From Rhodobacterales bacterium (GTDB taxonomy: Bacteria; Pseudomonadota; Alphaproteobacteria; Rhodobacterales; Rhodobacteraceae): 20,331 nt of DNA. A program made the translations under genes and the position numbers. Below are positions 8,221 through 15,567 of this stretch, piece after piece (position 1 is the first letter of the stretch; each line of letters starts with the position of its first letter). The stretch is taken from assembly GCA_009992615.1 (NCBI GenBank), contig JAACVA010000209.1:1-20331 (forward strand), in the 5' to 3' direction. The notes below the pieces were generated by a model that searched no databases, was not told where the DNA came from, and worked only from the letters and a program-made list of their open reading frames with translations.

Positions 8221-8222
8221 CC

Positions 8223-10160
8223 TCACGCGCCCTTCCCCGCCAGATACCGCCGCTTGGCCTCTTCGGTCAGACCATATTCGCGCACCATATCGGCAATCGC
8301 CACCTCGTCCGATTTGTCGGCATAGCGGAATTCGCTGTCGGCATATCGGTTGATTTCCTGAACGACCATATCCACCGTGATCGGCTGAGCCATGCCCCTG
8401 ATCATCGCCACCTTGTCGTCGTACGGCTTGAACAGAAACAGATCGGGGTTTTCCATCCACACATCGGGCAGCTCGAAATCCATCGCCCGCACCTTGACCG
8501 CATCGGTGATATTCTTGATCGCCCGACCGGTAAAGCGGGCATCGGCCTGCTGGATTGCCTTCAGATAGGTGCCCAGCTTGGCAATCGTGTCCAGCGTGCC
8601 AATGGTTGCCTCGGTCTGCTCCCAGACCTTCAGCAATCCGTCCTCTTTCGGACGACCGTGCGATTGGAAACTGGCCGCCACCGCGCGCTTGATCTCCTGC
8701 GCCGCGAACAAGACGTGATCACCCAGGGGAATGGCGTGATTTTTGCCGATCAGCAGATGCAGGATGTCGATATAATCCTCGCGCGTCTGTGGTCCGTCGA
8801 CAAGAAACCGTGCGCCCGCCCTTTGACGCAGGGCATCATCGACATTCTCGGGAAAGTTGGAAAACATCCCGAAGGTGCAGTTGCCGCGCACCACCGTGTT
8901 GGCCCCCGCAAAGCTTTCCATCAGCACAGCGGTGATTTCCAACTGCCCGGACGACGATTGCCGGTCGCCGCGTTTGCCCGCCAGCTGGTCTATATCGTCG
9001 ATGGTGCCAAAGCCGATCACGCCGGGGTCGATGATCGTGTCAATGAACGCCTTGGCGTTCTGCCCGGATTTGCCCTGATAACTGTCGATGTTGTCGGTGC
9101 TCAGGTTTTGATACCGAAACGGATAGCCCGCCACCTCGCAATACCCCGAAATCAGCCCCGCCATCATTTGGATCAGCGTGGTCTTTCCGGTGCCGGGGGC
9201 GCCGTCGCCCATGAAGGTAAAGATGAAACCGCCCAATTCGGCAAAGGGATTCAACCGCCGGTCGAAATCATAGGCCATCAGCATCTTGGCCAGCCTCAAC
9301 GCCTGGTATTTGGCGATGTGATTGCCCACCACCTCGTTCGGCTGCTTGAACGTCATGGTCAGAGGTTTGCCGTTGCCACGCCGCGACGGGGCAAAGCCCT
9401 GAATCGTCATATCGTCGGCCTCGACCCGCCAGGAGGCCGCGGCAAAGGGCGCCACCCGCGCTGCGCCACCGGACCGCATTTCGGCCCGCCCCATCAACGC
9501 CTCGCCATAGGCCAGAACACAGGCCACAAGGCGCGCCTCGTCGCTGGCATGGGTCGCGATGTCCTGGTCGAGCTCCCACAAAGCGCCATGCAAGGCAAGG
9601 TGCGCGTTGTCGGTCAGCACCTCCTGCACCTCACCGATGTCCACCGTCACCTCGCTGGCATGGGCGGCCAGAAGGAACGACAGGGCGTTGCCAAACACCG
9701 ACAGCACCACCAGCGCCTCGGCGGCCAACAGTTCGGAAAACCCGGCCTTGCGGGCCACCGCCAGCGACCCGGCCAGATTGTCACGCTTCATCGCGTCCAG
9801 CCCGGTGGCTTCGCAAAACTGTTCACCCATGGCCAGGGCGATGGCCAACGCCCGGCGCAGCCCTTGCAACACGCTGGCCTGCAATGGTGACGGCAGGCCA
9901 TCCGCCTCCACCGCCTCGACCCGCTCGATCAGCCGCACGCCTTCGGGGCGCAGGGTAGACCGCGTGACCAGGCCAGGTGTGGTCGAACGAAACCGCCGCG
10001 CCGTGCTTGCCACCCCCGGCGACCGCTCGACCGGCGCCGGGGCTTGCCCTACTGCCACCCGGGGGGTGTGGTCCAGCCCCTGCAACATGGCCAGGGCTGC
10101 GGGATAATGCTTGCGGATATCCGCCTCGCGCAGTTCCATCTGATTGCCTGAAATGTTCAC
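8223..10160 (-). CDS. Classic AAA-type ATPase with large N-terminal helical region
   Basis: Residue numbers are from the GTG at 10160. An N-terminal region of about 300 residues is mainly helical and has no known motif. It is followed by one AAA module: Walker A GAPGTGKT (320-327), Walker B GFGTIDDID with D388/D389, and LAGKRGD right after it as in classic AAA proteins. The second region of homology has sensor Asn435 (FSNFPENVDDAL) and arginine-finger candidates R445, R447 and R451 in RQRAGARF. The usual Walker B Glu is Asp389. A C-terminal region of about 100 residues continues past the AAA lid. No membrane helix or protease motif is present, so it probably remodels a protein partner. The frame extends to a TTG at 10214, but that stretch contains the dispersed motif copy B; an ATG at 10139 is an alternative start. 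It is the third gene of the operon. Confidence 0.85.
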   Translation of the reverse strand: MNISGNQMELREADIRKHYPAALAMLQGLDHTPRVAVGQAPAPVERSPGVASTARRFRSTTPGLVTRSTLRPEGVRLIERVEAVEADGLPSPLQASVLQGLRRALAIALAMGEQFCEATGLDAMKRDNLAGSLAVARKAGFSELLAAEALVVLSVFGNALSFLLAAHASEVTVDIGEVQEVLTDNAHLALHGALWELDQDIATHASDEARLVACVLAYGEALMGRAEMRSGGAARVAPFAAASWRVEADDMTIQGFAPSRRGNGKPLTMTFKQPNEVVGNHIAKYQALRLAKMLMAYDFDRRLNPFAELGGFIFTFMGDGAPGTGKTTLIQMMAGLISGYCEVAGYPFRYQNLSTDNIDSYQGKSGQNAKAFIDTIIDPGVIGFGTIDDIDQLAGKRGDRQSSSGQLEITAVLMESFAGANTVVRGNCTFGMFSNFPENVDDALRQRAGARFLVDGPQTREDYIDILHLLIGKNHAIPLGDHVLFAAQEIKRAVAASFQSHGRPKEDGLLKVWEQTEATIGTLDTIAKLGTYLKAIQQADARFTGRAIKNITDAVKVRAMDFELPDVWMENPDLFLFKPYDDKVAMIRGMAQPITVDMVVQEINRYADSEFRYADKSDEVAIADMVREYGLTEEAKRRYLAGKGA

Positions 10161-10169
10161 GAAACCCCC

Positions 10170-10193
10170 GGCTTCTTCTTGCCAAAAATACTC
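10170..10193 (-). repeat. Dispersed intergenic motif, copy B
   Basis: Read leftward this is GAGTATTTTT, GGC, AAGAAGAA, GCC, in the gap between the 379-residue gene and the AAA gene. It shares 20 of 24 bases with copy A before the ALDH gene. Its presence here argues that the AAA coding region begins downstream of it. Confidence 0.5.
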
Positions 10194-10216
10194 ATCTGCC
10201 CTGGCCCACCCCAAGC

Positions 10217-11356
10217 CTAACGATAGGTCAGCACGCGCCCGGTCGAAGACACCACGAATTTGCGCACCCCGGCAAAACCCGGCGGGTTCATCTCGGCCAG
10301 CACCTGATAGGGCCGCTGGGGCAGCACGATGGCGCGTTCGCTGCGGGTGGCACCAGTGTCGACGCCCCGCCCGGAAAACGGGTCAAGCGCGAACACCTGC
10401 CGCTCGACCGAGGTGAACCAGCCCTTGCGCTCGGTCTCGACCCGCTCACTCAACAGGTCCTCGACCGTCCAGACCAGGCACCAATCCTGCCCCTCGGCGC
10501 CATGCGCCTGGGTCAGAACGTCGTGGATCGGCCCTACCTGCCGGGTGTACAGGCTGGAATACATCGGGCCGACATGGAACCGGCGCAGGCGTTTGGGGTG
10601 CAGATCGTCGAAATCGGCATCGAACCCCTTGGCGATGGTCAACAGTTTCAGCCCGGCCATGGATTGCGCGATCAGATGGGCCTGGGCGGCGGGCCAACGC
10701 GTGACATCCTTGGGCAGCGCGGTGCGCCCGGAATCCTCAAGCTCCAGCAGATAGATCACCGGCAGGTTGATCTGGCTGTCATAGACCGCCCAATGCACCA
10801 GAAACGTCCGCCGGTCCCGCAACCCGCTCAGCCAAATGGTGCGCGGATCGTTCTGTGCCCAGAACAACCGGTCGTTCAACAGCGCTTCGTAATACAGCCG
10901 CTGCGACAGCGCGAATTGCAACCGGGTGGGGATGGTCAAGTCGCCCACGATCTGGCCCACCATCCGGTCGATCAGCGCCGCACGATCGGGCATCGCCGCC
11001 ATGTGGTCGCTGGCCTGGGCGAAATCGCTGCCCATGGTCAGCAATTCGCGGAACACCGGAAAGCCGGATTCGGTCGTGTCCATGGCAAGGCTGCCAAAGA
11101 ACGTGCCGGTGTCGCGCCCGGTCATCAGGTATTTCATGCCCAGCGCGCGGAATGTGCCGGCAATCCGCGCGACATAGTCGGACAGAACGCCCACCTCGTT
11201 GCCGGTCAGGGTGCCCTCACGCTCCATCTCAGAGGCGACGCGGCCAAGATGGCCGGTGATCGCCTCGAACTTGCGGAAATATCGCCTTGCACTTTCGGTG
11301 TCGGACAGGCCGACATGATCGTGGGCCAGATCCTTGCCGGTGATCACCTCGGTCAT
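10217..11356 (-). CDS. Uncharacterised 379-residue cytoplasmic protein
   Basis: A soluble protein with no signal peptide or membrane helix. The first 180 residues are predicted helical by eye (DTESARRYFRKFEAITGHL, then LSQRLYYEALLNDRLFWAQN). A more mixed region follows (TFLVHWAVYDSQINLPVIYL), then a C-terminal part rich in beta-type sequence ending KFVVSSTGRVLTYR. I do not recognise a family or an active-site motif. It lies 12 bases after the coiled-coil gene and 56 bases before the AAA gene, all in one direction, so it is very likely a component or substrate of the same assembly. The ATG has only a weak GGCGGG leader, consistent with coupling to the gene before it. Confidence 0.8.
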   Translation of the reverse strand: MTEVITGKDLAHDHVGLSDTESARRYFRKFEAITGHLGRVASEMEREGTLTGNEVGVLSDYVARIAGTFRALGMKYLMTGRDTGTFFGSLAMDTTESGFPVFRELLTMGSDFAQASDHMAAMPDRAALIDRMVGQIVGDLTIPTRLQFALSQRLYYEALLNDRLFWAQNDPRTIWLSGLRDRRTFLVHWAVYDSQINLPVIYLLELEDSGRTALPKDVTRWPAAQAHLIAQSMAGLKLLTIAKGFDADFDDLHPKRLRRFHVGPMYSSLYTRQVGPIHDVLTQAHGAEGQDWCLVWTVEDLLSERVETERKGWFTSVERQVFALDPFSGRGVDTGATRSERAIVLPQRPYQVLAEMNPPGFAGVRKFVVSSTGRVLTYR

Positions 11357-11368
11357 TGGGTGGCCCGC

Positions 11369-12445
11369 CTATTCCCCATAAAGGTTCTTGTCGTGTTTCT
11401 CGACAATGGCACTGAACCGCCGCGCGAACCGCTCATCCGCCTTTGCCTTTTGTTCCAGCACCTTGCGCGCGAACACCATGTGGTCTTCGTGGGATTCCAG
11501 CATGTCGGCCATGCGGGAATTGGTGGCGCTGCCGATCTGGGCCATGGCGATTTGCGCCTCCTGGTCGGTTTTCACGCCGATTTCGTTGATCCGGTGCGCC
11601 ACGTCCTGCTGTTGCGCCGTCTTCAACGATTTGGTCAACGCATCATACAGCACCACCCGCTGTTTGGTGTCGGTCTGCAACTTGTTGATCAGAACCATCT
11701 GCGTCGCCGCCTGGTTTTGCAACGAATCCACCCAGGTCTTGCCCTTTTCGATATACCGCTCCAGCGTTTGGGATTTGGCCAGCTTCACCTGTTCCTGCTG
11801 CACCATAGCGTTATAGCGGCCGTTCAGATCGGCCAGCTCGGTTTCCAGACGGGTGCGCGCGGCGGCGTCCTGTTCGACGCTGATCTTGTTCTCCAGCGCG
11901 ATGATCTGCGGGTCCATGCCCAGAATACCCACGCGCAGCGCCTCAAGCTCGCCCACCGTGAATTCGCGCTCGTCCAGGGTTTCGGTCAGGTTCACCTCGA
12001 CCTTGGATTTCTGTTCATTCAGGACGTTCAACTGCCCTTCCAGCAGCCGGACGATGATGTCAGACTTGGAAATCAGATCCTGCAACTTGTCGTCGACCGA
12101 CGCCATGCGCACCCGTTCCTGACGCATCGCATCGGATTTCGCACTGGAAAATATTCCGACAAAGCTTTCCCAGCCGGTCTTGTCGCGCATCTCGGCGAAT
12201 TCCTTGGAAAACCCCGAGGTCACGTCATCCAGCCCCATGATCAGTTCGGCGATGTTGGCGTTCATCATTTCGGTGTGGGCATGGACATCGGCCAGGCTGG
12301 CGTTTTCGATGTCCACCGTCACATCGGTTCCGGTCGCCATCTTCTGGCGCGCGGTTTCGATCCGGCTGGTCAGGTCGGCAATTTTTGATTGCGCCTCGGC
12401 CACCTGGGCCTGGCTTTCGCGCACTTGGGCGTCAAAATCGGCCAT
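11369..12445 (-). CDS. Long coiled-coil protein, first gene of the AAA operon
   Basis: A 358-residue, almost wholly helical protein. It starts MADFDAQVRESQAQVAEAQS, and long heptad-like stretches run through about 1-40, 100-230 and 240-350, with few Pro or Gly. There is no signal peptide and no membrane helix. The overall look, several long antiparallel-type helices with polar faces, is like TelA/YaaN-type or PspA-type proteins, but no diagnostic motif supports assigning either family. The start is well supported: GGAGGG lies four bases before the ATG. As the promoter-proximal gene next to a AAA ATPase it is a natural candidate for the polymer or scaffold on which the ATPase acts; this is inference. 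Confidence 0.8.
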   Translation of the reverse strand: MADFDAQVRESQAQVAEAQSKIADLTSRIETARQKMATGTDVTVDIENASLADVHAHTEMMNANIAELIMGLDDVTSGFSKEFAEMRDKTGWESFVGIFSSAKSDAMRQERVRMASVDDKLQDLISKSDIIVRLLEGQLNVLNEQKSKVEVNLTETLDEREFTVGELEALRVGILGMDPQIIALENKISVEQDAAARTRLETELADLNGRYNAMVQQEQVKLAKSQTLERYIEKGKTWVDSLQNQAATQMVLINKLQTDTKQRVVLYDALTKSLKTAQQQDVAHRINEIGVKTDQEAQIAMAQIGSATNSRMADMLESHEDHMVFARKVLEQKAKADERFARRFSAIVEKHDKNLYGE

Positions 12446-12461
12446 CTGGCCCTCCGTTGAT

Positions 12462-12477
12462 GTTACAATGCGTTACA
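12462..12477 (-). promoter_or_regulatory. Direct repeat GTTACA-N4-GTTACA in the operon leader
   Basis: Two perfect GTTACA hexamers (12462-12467 and 12472-12477 on the plus strand) are spaced exactly 10 bases apart, one helical turn. They lie between the proposed promoter and the ribosome-binding site of the coiled-coil gene. Tandem half-sites with this spacing are typical of response-regulator dimers, so this may be an operator for the AAA operon. No regulator is identified. Confidence 0.35.
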
Positions 12478-12492
12478 TAATCGCCTGATCGC

Positions 12493-12521
12493 AGAATAGA
12501 AGGGGCAATGCAGGGCGGCAA
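12493..12521 (-). promoter_or_regulatory. Candidate sigma-70-type promoter of the AAA operon
   Basis: Read leftward: TTGCCG (12516-12521), 17 bases, TATTCT (12493-12498). This is a reasonable match to a housekeeping -35/-10 pair and lies 47-76 bases before the first ATG of the operon. It is the only such pair noticed in the 216-base gap. Confidence 0.4.
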
Positions 12522-12561
12522 GCGACGATCACAACAGCGGGGCGCACGACCCTACGCGAAA

Positions 12562-12584
12562 GAGGGGCGCAATTTGCGCCCCTC
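12562..12584 (-). terminator. Hairpin downstream of the phytase-like gene
   Basis: GAGGGGCGC and its complement form a 9-base GC stem (11 if the AA/TT pairs form) around AATTT. Read leftward it is followed by TTTCG, so it suits termination of the 12662-14821 gene. The short U-tract makes it weaker than the one at 5822. Confidence 0.5.
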
Positions 12585-12629
12585 CCGGATCGGAAAGGCG
12601 CGGCCATTCCAGTCAACCCTCGCAAAGCC

Positions 12630-12653
12630 GGGGCGGGCACATCGGCCCGCCCC
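12630..12653 (-). terminator. Second hairpin just after the phytase-like stop codon
   Basis: GGGGCGGGC (12630-12638) pairs perfectly with 12645-12653 across a 6-base loop, 8 bases beyond the stop of the phytase-like gene. Only CGGCTTTG follows leftward, so it may stabilise the 3' end or act as the first of two tandem terminators with the hairpin at 12562. Confidence 0.4.
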
Positions 12654-12661
12654 ACCAACGC

Positions 12662-14821
12662 TCAGTTCAGATCGAAGGACCAGAACATCGTTTCGCCCGA
12701 ATGATCATCAACGCCATCGTTGTCGGTCGAAACCCAGACGGTGCCGCCCGGCGTGATTGCCAGCCCTTCGACCTTGTCCAGAACATACCCGCCGGTCGCC
12801 TTCAGGTCGGGGATCAGATCGCGCAGCTCTTCCTTGGTGACCACCGGCAAGGTGCCGCCCAGCGGGGCCGCCACCATTTCGGCGGCCGGGATGCGATAGA
12901 TCTTCTTGGTCACCGCCGCATCCCCGATCTGGTTGTCACGCTCGATGACATAGACGTAATCACCATGCGCGACGATTTCGCTCAGCCCGACCCAGCCTGT
13001 CGCGGGTTCGGTCTTGGGGTAATGCACGGCACCCCATTTCTGGGTCAGGGTGTTGTAGGCGACCAGTTTCACGGTGTTCTTGGGGTCGTCGCCCCATTCC
13101 CGTTGCACCGCCATCCACAGCCAGTCGCCCACCTTGGTAATGCCTTCAAAACCAAAGCGCGTCTCATGGGCCAGCAGTTCGGCGGGCAGGCCGATTTCCT
13201 GCCGGATTCGCCCGCGCCCATCCACATGATACAGCGCGTGCGGGATCAGCCGGTCACTGCGCCCTTCCGAGGCCAGCCAGAAACCGCCCTCGCCGTCCAG
13301 CGTGATGCCCTCGATGTCCAGCTTTTGCGCCGGGCGGCCGCCCCGTGTGATGTCCAGCGCCGCAGTGATGCGCGCCGGGGTGGTGGCAGTGTCAATCGTG
13401 AAGATCTGCGGCTGATAACCATAAAAGCTGTCATTCACCGCATAAACGGTGCTGCCCTCGCCCGCCACCATGCCGGAAATCGCGCCCCAGCCGATCAGGC
13501 TGTCGGCGCCGGCGCTGGTCAGATGCGGGTAAACAGGCGCACCGTCCTGCATCTGATAGATCATCACATGGGCCCGTGCGGCACCGTCTTCGCCCAGATC
13601 AGCCTCGTTGGCGCTGATCAGCAGATTACGTGCCGGAATGGTCACATAGCCTTCGGGGCTTACGCCCGACGGCAAAAGCTGCTTCAGAACCGGCGCGGCG
13701 GGATCGGTCACGTCATAGACCCCGACAATCGAGGCCCGCTCGGCCCCGACGAACAGCATGGGGGTGCCGCCAAAGACGCCGAAGGTCACGCTTTCGGGTT
13801 CCACACCCTTGGCATCGGACCGGCGGTCGGGATAGTGGCCGATCTGCACGATGGCCTGCTCAAAGGATGTGCCGCTTTCATAAATCAGCGTGCCGTCCTT
13901 GGCGAAGATCGACCATGACCGGCTGCCACCGTCCATGTCGCCCTCATTGGCAATGGCAAAATGGGTGTCGTCGATCCAGGTTACCGCATCGGGTTCACGC
14001 AGGCGGCCCGGCTGGGATTCGTTGAACAGCAAGGCGGCCCGCTCGTCTGTGGCGTCGATGCCTTCAAGATCGACCGCGCCTGCGCTGAAATCACTGATGA
14101 TCGTGCCCGCCTTGTCAACCACGACGATGTGGTTGTTTTCCTGCAAGGTCACAGCGACCTCACCCAGGCTGTTGATGCTGACAAACTCGGGCTCGGGGTC
14201 TTCCGGGGCGATTTCGGCGAGGCCGGTCATCTGCACCTGACGCAGGCTGTCACACAACGGCACGCCTGCCGCGTCCAGATCGACCATCACCAGATACCCG
14301 GCGGGCATCTGCCCGACACGGCCGTCCCCGGCATCTTCGTCACGCTCGTTCTCGATGGCGATGGCGGCAAAGCTGCCATCGGGGGCGACGGCCACGCTGT
14401 CGGGCTGACCGCCCAGATCACACCGCCCCAGTTCAACGCCCGAGGCAACCGCGATAGACGCCAGGAAACCCGAAGGTGCCACATAACTTTCCGAGGTATT
14501 GATCCCCACCAAGGCGTTCGCGCCCACCACCGACACGCTGGTCGGTTCGCCTTTCAGCACGATGTTGCCAAGCGGCTTTGGATTGGCCGGATCGGTGATG
14601 TCGATCCGCCCCACCACGCCCAGGGGGCTGTCGGTGTAGATCAACGTCATGCCATCGGCGGTGGCGGCGATGATCTCGGCGCTGCTTTCGCGCGCGGTAT
14701 CTTCGCCCGGTGCCATGTTGGACACCACCGGAAAGCTGGCGATGCGGTTGAACCCTTCGGCCCAGCCGGCCCCGGCGGCCAGCGCCAGAACCGATGTGGC
14801 CAGTGCGATACGATACGTCAT
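12662..14821 (-). CDS. Exported beta-propeller protein with phytase-like/esterase-like C-terminal domain
   Basis: A 719-residue protein with a clear signal peptide (residues 1-21, ending GAGWA), so it is periplasmic or secreted. Residues about 30-420 contain repeated strand patterns with ITDPANPKPLG and VTDPAAPVLKQ, the kind seen in choice-of-anchor and other propeller proteins. Residues about 440-717 resemble the phytase-like (esterase-like activity of phytase) domain: ISGMV, YAVNDSFYG, LDIEGITLDGEGGFWLASEGR, GFEGITKVGDWLWMAVQRE and the closing KVEGLAITPGGTVWVSTDNDGVDD. The many Asp residues suggest metal binding, probably calcium. Activity on phytate or phosphate esters is not shown by any motif I can name. 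AGGGGA lies eight bases before the ATG. It is divergent from the small exported protein at 15013. Confidence 0.85.
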   Translation of the reverse strand: MTYRIALATSVLALAAGAGWAEGFNRIASFPVVSNMAPGEDTARESSAEIIAATADGMTLIYTDSPLGVVGRIDITDPANPKPLGNIVLKGEPTSVSVVGANALVGINTSESYVAPSGFLASIAVASGVELGRCDLGGQPDSVAVAPDGSFAAIAIENERDEDAGDGRVGQMPAGYLVMVDLDAAGVPLCDSLRQVQMTGLAEIAPEDPEPEFVSINSLGEVAVTLQENNHIVVVDKAGTIISDFSAGAVDLEGIDATDERAALLFNESQPGRLREPDAVTWIDDTHFAIANEGDMDGGSRSWSIFAKDGTLIYESGTSFEQAIVQIGHYPDRRSDAKGVEPESVTFGVFGGTPMLFVGAERASIVGVYDVTDPAAPVLKQLLPSGVSPEGYVTIPARNLLISANEADLGEDGAARAHVMIYQMQDGAPVYPHLTSAGADSLIGWGAISGMVAGEGSTVYAVNDSFYGYQPQIFTIDTATTPARITAALDITRGGRPAQKLDIEGITLDGEGGFWLASEGRSDRLIPHALYHVDGRGRIRQEIGLPAELLAHETRFGFEGITKVGDWLWMAVQREWGDDPKNTVKLVAYNTLTQKWGAVHYPKTEPATGWVGLSEIVAHGDYVYVIERDNQIGDAAVTKKIYRIPAAEMVAAPLGGTLPVVTKEELRDLIPDLKATGGYVLDKVEGLAITPGGTVWVSTDNDGVDDHSGETMFWSFDLN

Positions 14822-14844
14822 GGGACATCCCCTTTAAAAACCCA

Positions 14845-14876
14845 AGATGGTGTTTGACGGCGCCATGTATCAAACA
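14845..14876 (-). promoter_or_regulatory. Candidate promoter overlapped by an inverted repeat, phytase-like gene
   Basis: Read leftward, TTGATA (14868-14873) and CCATCT (14845-14850) are 17 bases apart, a plausible -35/-10 pair. A perfect 7-base inverted repeat, TGTTTGA (14851-14857) and TCAAACA (14870-14876), spans the space between them. A protein bound there would compete with RNA polymerase. Both assignments are by eye. Confidence 0.3.
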
Positions 14877-15012
14877 GGTTGCATTTCCGTGTCGTTTTCG
14901 TGACAGCGCACAGGCTGGGCCGACACTTCGAAAGGTCAGGCATTCCCCACTTTTCGTCACGCCACGGCGCGCCTATCCTGTGACCAATCCAAGCTGAACA
15001 AGGAGCCCCCGG

Positions 15013-15567
15013 ATGATCCGAATGATTTGCACCATTGCCGTCCTGTCTTTGGCGACGCCGGTTGTGGCGGACGATGTGACCGACACCCTGAACAGCGCGA
15101 TCGAGGCCTATGAACAGGGCGACATCGGCTATGCGCTTGAGGAAATCGCCTTTGCGACGCAATTGTTGCAGGCGATGAAGTCTGGCACCCTGACCACCCT
15201 TCTACCCGCCGCGCAGAACGGTTGGACCCGAGAGATTGACGAAGACGAAGGCCGTTCGCTGGGCATGATGGGCGGCACGGGCGCGGTGGCCAACTATGCA
15301 AAGAACGGCGAAACGTTCCGCGTCCAGATCGTGGCAGACAGCCCGATGATTGCCGCCTTTGCCGGCATGTTCGGCAATGCGGCGATGCTGGCCAGCATGG
15401 GCAAGATCGAACGCGTGGGCCGGGAAAAGTTCGTCAACCAGAATGGCGAACTGACCGGCGTCGTGGGTGGGCGCATTCTGATCCAGGCCTCGGGCGGCGA
15501 AACTGCGGACATGATCGCGCACCTTGAAACCATGGATTTCAAGGCGCTGGCCGGCTTCGGCTCTTAA
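15013..15567 (+). CDS. Small exported protein of unknown function
   Basis: A 184-residue protein with a signal peptide (about 1-19, MIRMICTIAVLSLATPVVA before DDVTDTL), so it is probably periplasmic. The mature part starts with a helix (LNSAIEAYEQGDIGYALEEI). A sheet-like region with GWTREIDEDEGRSLGMMGG follows, then an Ala/Met-rich stretch (MIAAFAGMFGNAAMLASMG). The C-terminus GGRILIQASGGETADMIAHL looks like a ligand- or protein-binding alpha/beta domain. I do not recognise a family. AAGGAG lies seven bases upstream of the ATG. It is divergent from the phytase-like gene, and its TAA shares bases with the stop of the convergent hydrolase gene. Confidence 0.8.
   Translation: MIRMICTIAVLSLATPVVADDVTDTLNSAIEAYEQGDIGYALEEIAFATQLLQAMKSGTLTTLLPAAQNGWTREIDEDEGRSLGMMGGTGAVANYAKNGETFRVQIVADSPMIAAFAGMFGNAAMLASMGKIERVGREKFVNQNGELTGVVGGRILIQASGGETADMIAHLETMDFKALAGFGS

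Noticed and set aside
9977..12388. 803-codon plus-strand ORF opposite the AAA operon, and similar long ORFs at 7001-8353 and 8658-9890
   Set aside because: They mirror coding genes with clear ribosome-binding sites on the other strand. Their translations are rich in Gln, His, Gly and Arg with no domain, as expected from the antisense of GC-rich genes.
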